Below, one piece after another: positions 61,638 through 64,000 of a DNA stretch of 64,000 bases. Origin of the DNA: Thalassobius vesicularis. GTDB taxonomy: Bacteria; Pseudomonadota; Alphaproteobacteria; Rhodobacterales; Rhodobacteraceae. The notes under the pieces are model-generated. The model was not told the origin of the DNA. It searched no databases and worked only from the letters and a program-made list of their open reading frames with translations. Both the position numbers and the translations under genes were made by a program. Within the stretch, counting starts at the first letter, position 1, and each line of letters starts with the position of its first letter. The DNA is taken from NCBI RefSeq assembly GCF_004799325.1, contig NZ_SSMD01000010.1:62001-126000 (forward strand). Direction: 5' to 3'.

Positions 61638-62530
61638 GGCGCGGTCCTTTTCAGCTGGTCGACCTGCTTAGCTAGGTCTTTGATGGCCTCGACGAGGAGG
61701 CCCACGAGATTGCCGTAGGCCAGACGCAGCACGCCCTCGGCCTCGACCACGGCCTCCGGCGCGACGGCCTGCACCTCTTGTGCGATGAGGCCCATCTGCC
61801 GCGCGTCACTGCCCGCCATGGTGAATGTGACGCCGTTGATCGCTCGCACCTTGGCCAGCGCATCCACGATGGTCTCGATGTCAGATTTGAGTCGCACATC
61901 TGAAGACGAGACGAAGTTCGGTGCTGTCACCGTGCCAGAGAAAGTCGCTCCGCTGAGAAGGGCGAAAGCGCTGGCATGGCTGCCATCGAGCAGATCGGCG
62001 TCAATTCCCGACCCAGACCCATCCACCGTCACCAGTTTGGCACGCACCTGTGCTGCGGTGTCTGGGGAGCCGTCTGCTCCTGCGGGGCCTTGTGGACCCG
62101 TAGGCCCGGTGGCACCCGTGGGACCCGCAGGTCCCTGGGGTCCTGTCGGGCCGGTGGCGCCAGTATCACCCTTGGCTCCCGTCGCACCTGTTGCCCCGGT
62201 GGCACCTTTCAGGTTGACGTAAGCCCCCCAAGCGGACCCGTTGTAAAATCGCAGGCTGGTGCCGGACCATTGATGCGCTGGTGTCGGTCCTGTGGCGCCC
62301 GTTGGACCCTGAGGACCTGTTGGCCCGGTCACGCCCTGAGGACCAGCCGGTCCTGCGGGTCCTTGCGGTCCAGTTTGTCCGAGCTCGATCACGGTTTCGG
62401 CGCCAGAGACACGCTTCAGGAACAGCTTGCCGTCGGGGACATTTACCGCCAACTCACCAGCAGCGAGTTGCGCCGCTGTCGGCACCCGGCCTGCAACGGT
62501 GGTGCGCTTTACCAATACGGTGTTTGCCAT
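61634..62530 (-). CDS. Collagen-like tail fibre with S74 intramolecular chaperone
   Basis: This 298-residue fibre has an N-terminal attachment part (1-50, [18 protein letters not shown]), a collagen-like Gly-X-Y block (51-83), a short globular part (84-108), a second Gly-X-Y block (109-153), and a C-terminal S74 domain (about 208-298). The S74 motif [12 protein letters not shown] contains the self-cleavage Ser. [15 protein letters not shown] and the final coiled coil are typical. The chaperone trimerises the fibre and is then cut off. Pro is in the X position of most repeats. Confidence 0.88.
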   Translation of the reverse strand: MANTVLVKRTTVAGRVPTAAQLAAGELAVNVPDGKLFLKRVSGAETVIELGQTGPQGPAGPAGPQGVTGPTGPQGPTGATGPTPAHQWSGTSLRFYNGSAWGAYVNLKGATGATGATGAKGDTGATGPTGPQGPAGPTGATGPTGPQGPAGADGSPDTAAQVRAKLVTVDGSGSGIDADLLDGSHASAFALLSGATFSGTVTAPNFVSSSDVRLKSDIETIVDALAKVRAINGVTFTMAGSDARQMGLIAQEVQAVAPEAVVEAEGVLRLAYGNLVGLLVEAIKDLAKQVDQLKRTAP

Positions 62531-62532
62531 GA

Positions 62533-63516
62533 TCAGAAGGTCCCACCATCGAGAGTGATGCCGTTGATTGCGCCACCCGTGATCGCGACGGCATTTGCGT
62601 TTTGCGTAGCCATGGACCCCAGCCCAAGGTTTGAGCGCGCTGTCGTCTTGTTCGGCAGGTCAGAGAGGTTCGAGGCCGCGGCGAGTTTGCTCGCCAGCGC
62701 ATTGGTGACCGTGGTCGCGAAGTTCGGGTCATCTCCCAGAGCTGCGGCTAGCTCGTTCAGCGTGTCCATGGCACCGGGCGCGGCATCAATGAGCGCCCCG
62801 ATTGCCGCAGCGACAAAAGCGGTTGTGGCGATCTGGGTGGTGTTAGTGCCGGCAGTTGCAGTGGGGGCCGTCGGTGTCCCGCTGAGCGCAGGTGAGGCCA
62901 GCGGCGCTTTTGCATCCAGCGCTGCCTGAAGGCTCGTGACCTGCGCGATCGAATGGCTGTGGCTGGAGGGCGTAAAGCTCGTAGGCTTGCCGGTGATCCC
63001 GGCCCAGGGAGCGGCATCAGCAACTTCCGCGGCATCCACCTTGCCATCATTGTCGGTGTCATAGGTGGATTTTGCCATGTCGCCGGCGCCAAAGCCGGCA
63101 ATGGCCTGATTGACGAAGGCCGTCGTTGCAATCTGCGTCGAGTCCGTGCCCGCGACCGCCGTCGGCGCCGTGGGCGATCCTGTGAAGGTGGGTGACGCCA
63201 AGGGCGCTTTGGCTGATAGCAGACTGTCGACCTGCGACTTGCGGACAAGGTCGGTCCCGCCGCTGGCATCTTGGCTAGACTTCGGAGCGGTCGAGAATGT
63301 TTTCGCCCCACTTACAGTCTGCGTGCCCACCAGCGCCAGAAAGCCGCCCGACCCTGCAACGGGGACGATGGAGGTTGCATTGCCGCTGCCGTCGTCGCCC
63401 TTGCCGACATAGACCGTGTTGTCGACTTCGTTATGCGCCAGTTCGCCGGACTTAAGCGCTGCAGGAGCACCTGCCACGCCCGAAACACGGCGTTTGAGCT
63501 GGATCGTATTGGCCAT
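62533..63516 (-). CDS. Phage tail fibre protein with EF-hand-like loop
   Basis: This 327-residue protein starts [16 protein letters not shown], like the next fibre, so both probably attach to the same tail site. Two copies of a fibre repeat ([20 protein letters not shown] and [20 protein letters not shown]) are each followed by [10 protein letters not shown]. Between them lies [13 protein letters not shown], a complete 12-residue EF-hand loop (residues 153-164). The C-terminus has [17 protein letters not shown], typical of phage fibres. It begins in overlap with the stop of the collagen-like gene. Confidence 0.88.
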   Translation of the reverse strand: MANTIQLKRRVSGVAGAPAALKSGELAHNEVDNTVYVGKGDDGSGNATSIVPVAGSGGFLALVGTQTVSGAKTFSTAPKSSQDASGGTDLVRKSQVDSLLSAKAPLASPTFTGSPTAPTAVAGTDSTQIATTAFVNQAIAGFGAGDMAKSTYDTDNDGKVDAAEVADAAPWAGITGKPTSFTPSSHSHSIAQVTSLQAALDAKAPLASPALSGTPTAPTATAGTNTTQIATTAFVAAAIGALIDAAPGAMDTLNELAAALGDDPNFATTVTNALASKLAAASNLSDLPNKTTARSNLGLGSMATQNANAVAITGGAINGITLDGGTF

Positions 63517-63722
63517 CAGAAAAATCCTCCATTGATGGGGGCGTCGGTGGGCAGGATCGTGATGCCCGGATCACCTTGATCGCCCTTGTCGCCTTGGGGG
63601 CCGGTCGCACCCTGCGGTCCAGGCTGTCCGCCGAGGCGTATGCGGAAAGGCCCGTTTACGACGCGCACCTTGATCGGCGCAGTGATGGCAATCGGGCCTG
63701 TTTGCCAGATCGCTTCACTCAT
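63516..63722 (-). CDS. Small collagen-like phage protein
   Basis: This 68-residue protein has a short N-terminal beta region and a Gly-X-Y run (GGQPGPQGATGPQGDKGDQG, residues about 31-52), then PINGGFF. It overlaps the tail protein upstream and the fibre downstream by ATGA/TGA contacts. It may be a connector or trimerisation piece of the tail fibre. Confidence 0.75.
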   Translation of the reverse strand: MSEAIWQTGPIAITAPIKVRVVNGPFRIRLGGQPGPQGATGPQGDKGDQGDPGITILPTDAPINGGFF

Positions 63723-64000
63723 GGGCTCAGCCCTCGCGTCACCGGCAGCATCACGGGGATTTCAAGAAAGAAACCCAAGTGCAGGTCTGGCTCGAGATCG
63801 GTGCGTACCAAGTCCAGCACCACGCGGCCGGGCGTGAGCGATGCTGTTTGGGAGGGTGTCAAAGACAGTTCCAACACAGTTGCTGTGACGTGCTGTATCC
63901 CGCCGTCAGCGCTTGTGAGTTCTGCCAGCAGCGTCGGATCACTGGGTTTAAGGCGGAGATGGCCGGCATAGCTTGCGCCTTCGACAAAGACCGGTGCCTC
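63719..64000 (-). CDS. Phage tail/baseplate protein, C-terminal part, cut by window edge
   Basis: The last 93 residues of a protein run off the right edge: EAPVFVEGASYAGHLRL near the visible start and LGFFLEIPVMLPVTRGLSP at the end. The beta-rich pattern resembles N-terminal BppU-like baseplate upper proteins. Its stop overlaps the start of the next gene (ATGA), so it is part of the same coupled operon. Confidence 0.6.
   Translation of the reverse strand, partial: EAPVFVEGASYAGHLRLKPSDPTLLAELTSADGGIQHVTATVLELSLTPSQTASLTPGRVVLDLVRTDLEPDLHLGFFLEIPVMLPVTRGLSP

Noticed and set aside
62060-62380. Short repeated GC-rich units as a CRISPR or satellite repeat
   Set aside because: They are codons of Gly-X-Y collagen-like repeats within an open reading frame; no constant repeat-spacer pattern.
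42-64000. Complete prophage or intact conjugative element
   Set aside because: Only tail, fibre and lysis genes are seen; no capsid, terminase, replication or transfer genes appear in this window.

Overview
The window is GC-rich DNA typical of an alphaproteobacterium of the Rhodobacterales (Paracoccus/Rhodobacter type). Support comes from two complete TRAP importers, several acyl-CoA catabolic operons, phage genes of rhodobacterial style and strong AGGAGG ribosome binding sites. No rRNA, intact tRNA or CRISPR array is visible. The left half (1 to about 31.9 kb) looks like ordinary chromosome. The right half (about 32 to 64 kb) is a mosaic of mobile-element debris, metal genes, a drug-efflux cluster and phage tail genes.

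Left half. 1-9.6 kb is an acyl-CoA module: acyl-CoA ligase, LCAD/IVD-type acyl-CoA dehydrogenase, SDR, MarR regulator, alpha-methylacyl-CoA racemase-like CaiB protein, TRAP transporter, a second ligase carrying a one-base frameshift, and a thioesterase. 9.8-15.8 kb is recognisable as a cyclohexanecarboxylate pathway: badH, badI, aliB, aliA and an extra SDR in one leftward operon, with a divergent badR-like MarR gene. 16-21.7 kb continues with a quinone-oxidoreductase-like dehydrogenase, an enoyl-CoA hydratase, a second TRAP transporter and an SDR. 21.7-25.9 kb holds a NIPSNAP protein, an AraC regulator and a KstD-like flavoprotein plus SDR operon. Then come pepT and a translationally coupled terC-exoD-kup operon. 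Together these genes suggest import of cyclic or branched carboxylates, CoA activation and beta-oxidation-like ring or chain cleavage.

Boundary and metal region. At about 31.9-32.1 kb a DUF6538-type integrase N-terminus is fused in frame to the tail of an HbpS/GlcG-type gene, a likely island scar. Next are a CDF transporter with its 5' end lost at an IS110/IS1111-type element, a deletion derivative of an IS5-family element, and a Zn/Cd/Pb-type MerR regulator. A rightward cluster follows: SCO, DsbB, DsbA, PCuAC, SCO, M23 peptidase, DUF411, ZIP, LspA, Lnt. It faces a leftward YkuD L,D-transpeptidase and a Zn/Cd/Pb P-type ATPase. Both the cluster and the ATPase gene have MerR-type promoters with 19-bp spacers, so they probably form one metal regulon.

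Efflux and phage region. An RbbA-like ABC exporter, a TetR regulator and an RND pump (48.4-56.2 kb) lie between two about 95% identical radical SAM/SPASM genes. The left copy is truncated and its junction lies exactly at the Walker A codons of the ABC gene. The right copy ends a tightly coupled leftward phage-tail operon (64 to 57 kb): tail protein, small collagen-like protein, tail fibre with an EF-hand-like loop, collagen-like fibre with an S74 chaperone, unknown protein, 2OG-Fe(II) oxygenase-like protein, a 97-residue protein ending in four alternating cysteines, a second 2OG oxygenase-like protein, the radical SAM/SPASM enzyme, an M15 endolysin and a broken holin-like gene. The oxygenase / Cys-rich protein / oxygenase / radical SAM set inside a tail operon is the best candidate for an undescribed system: enzymatic modification of a phage-tail or gene-transfer-particle tip protein.
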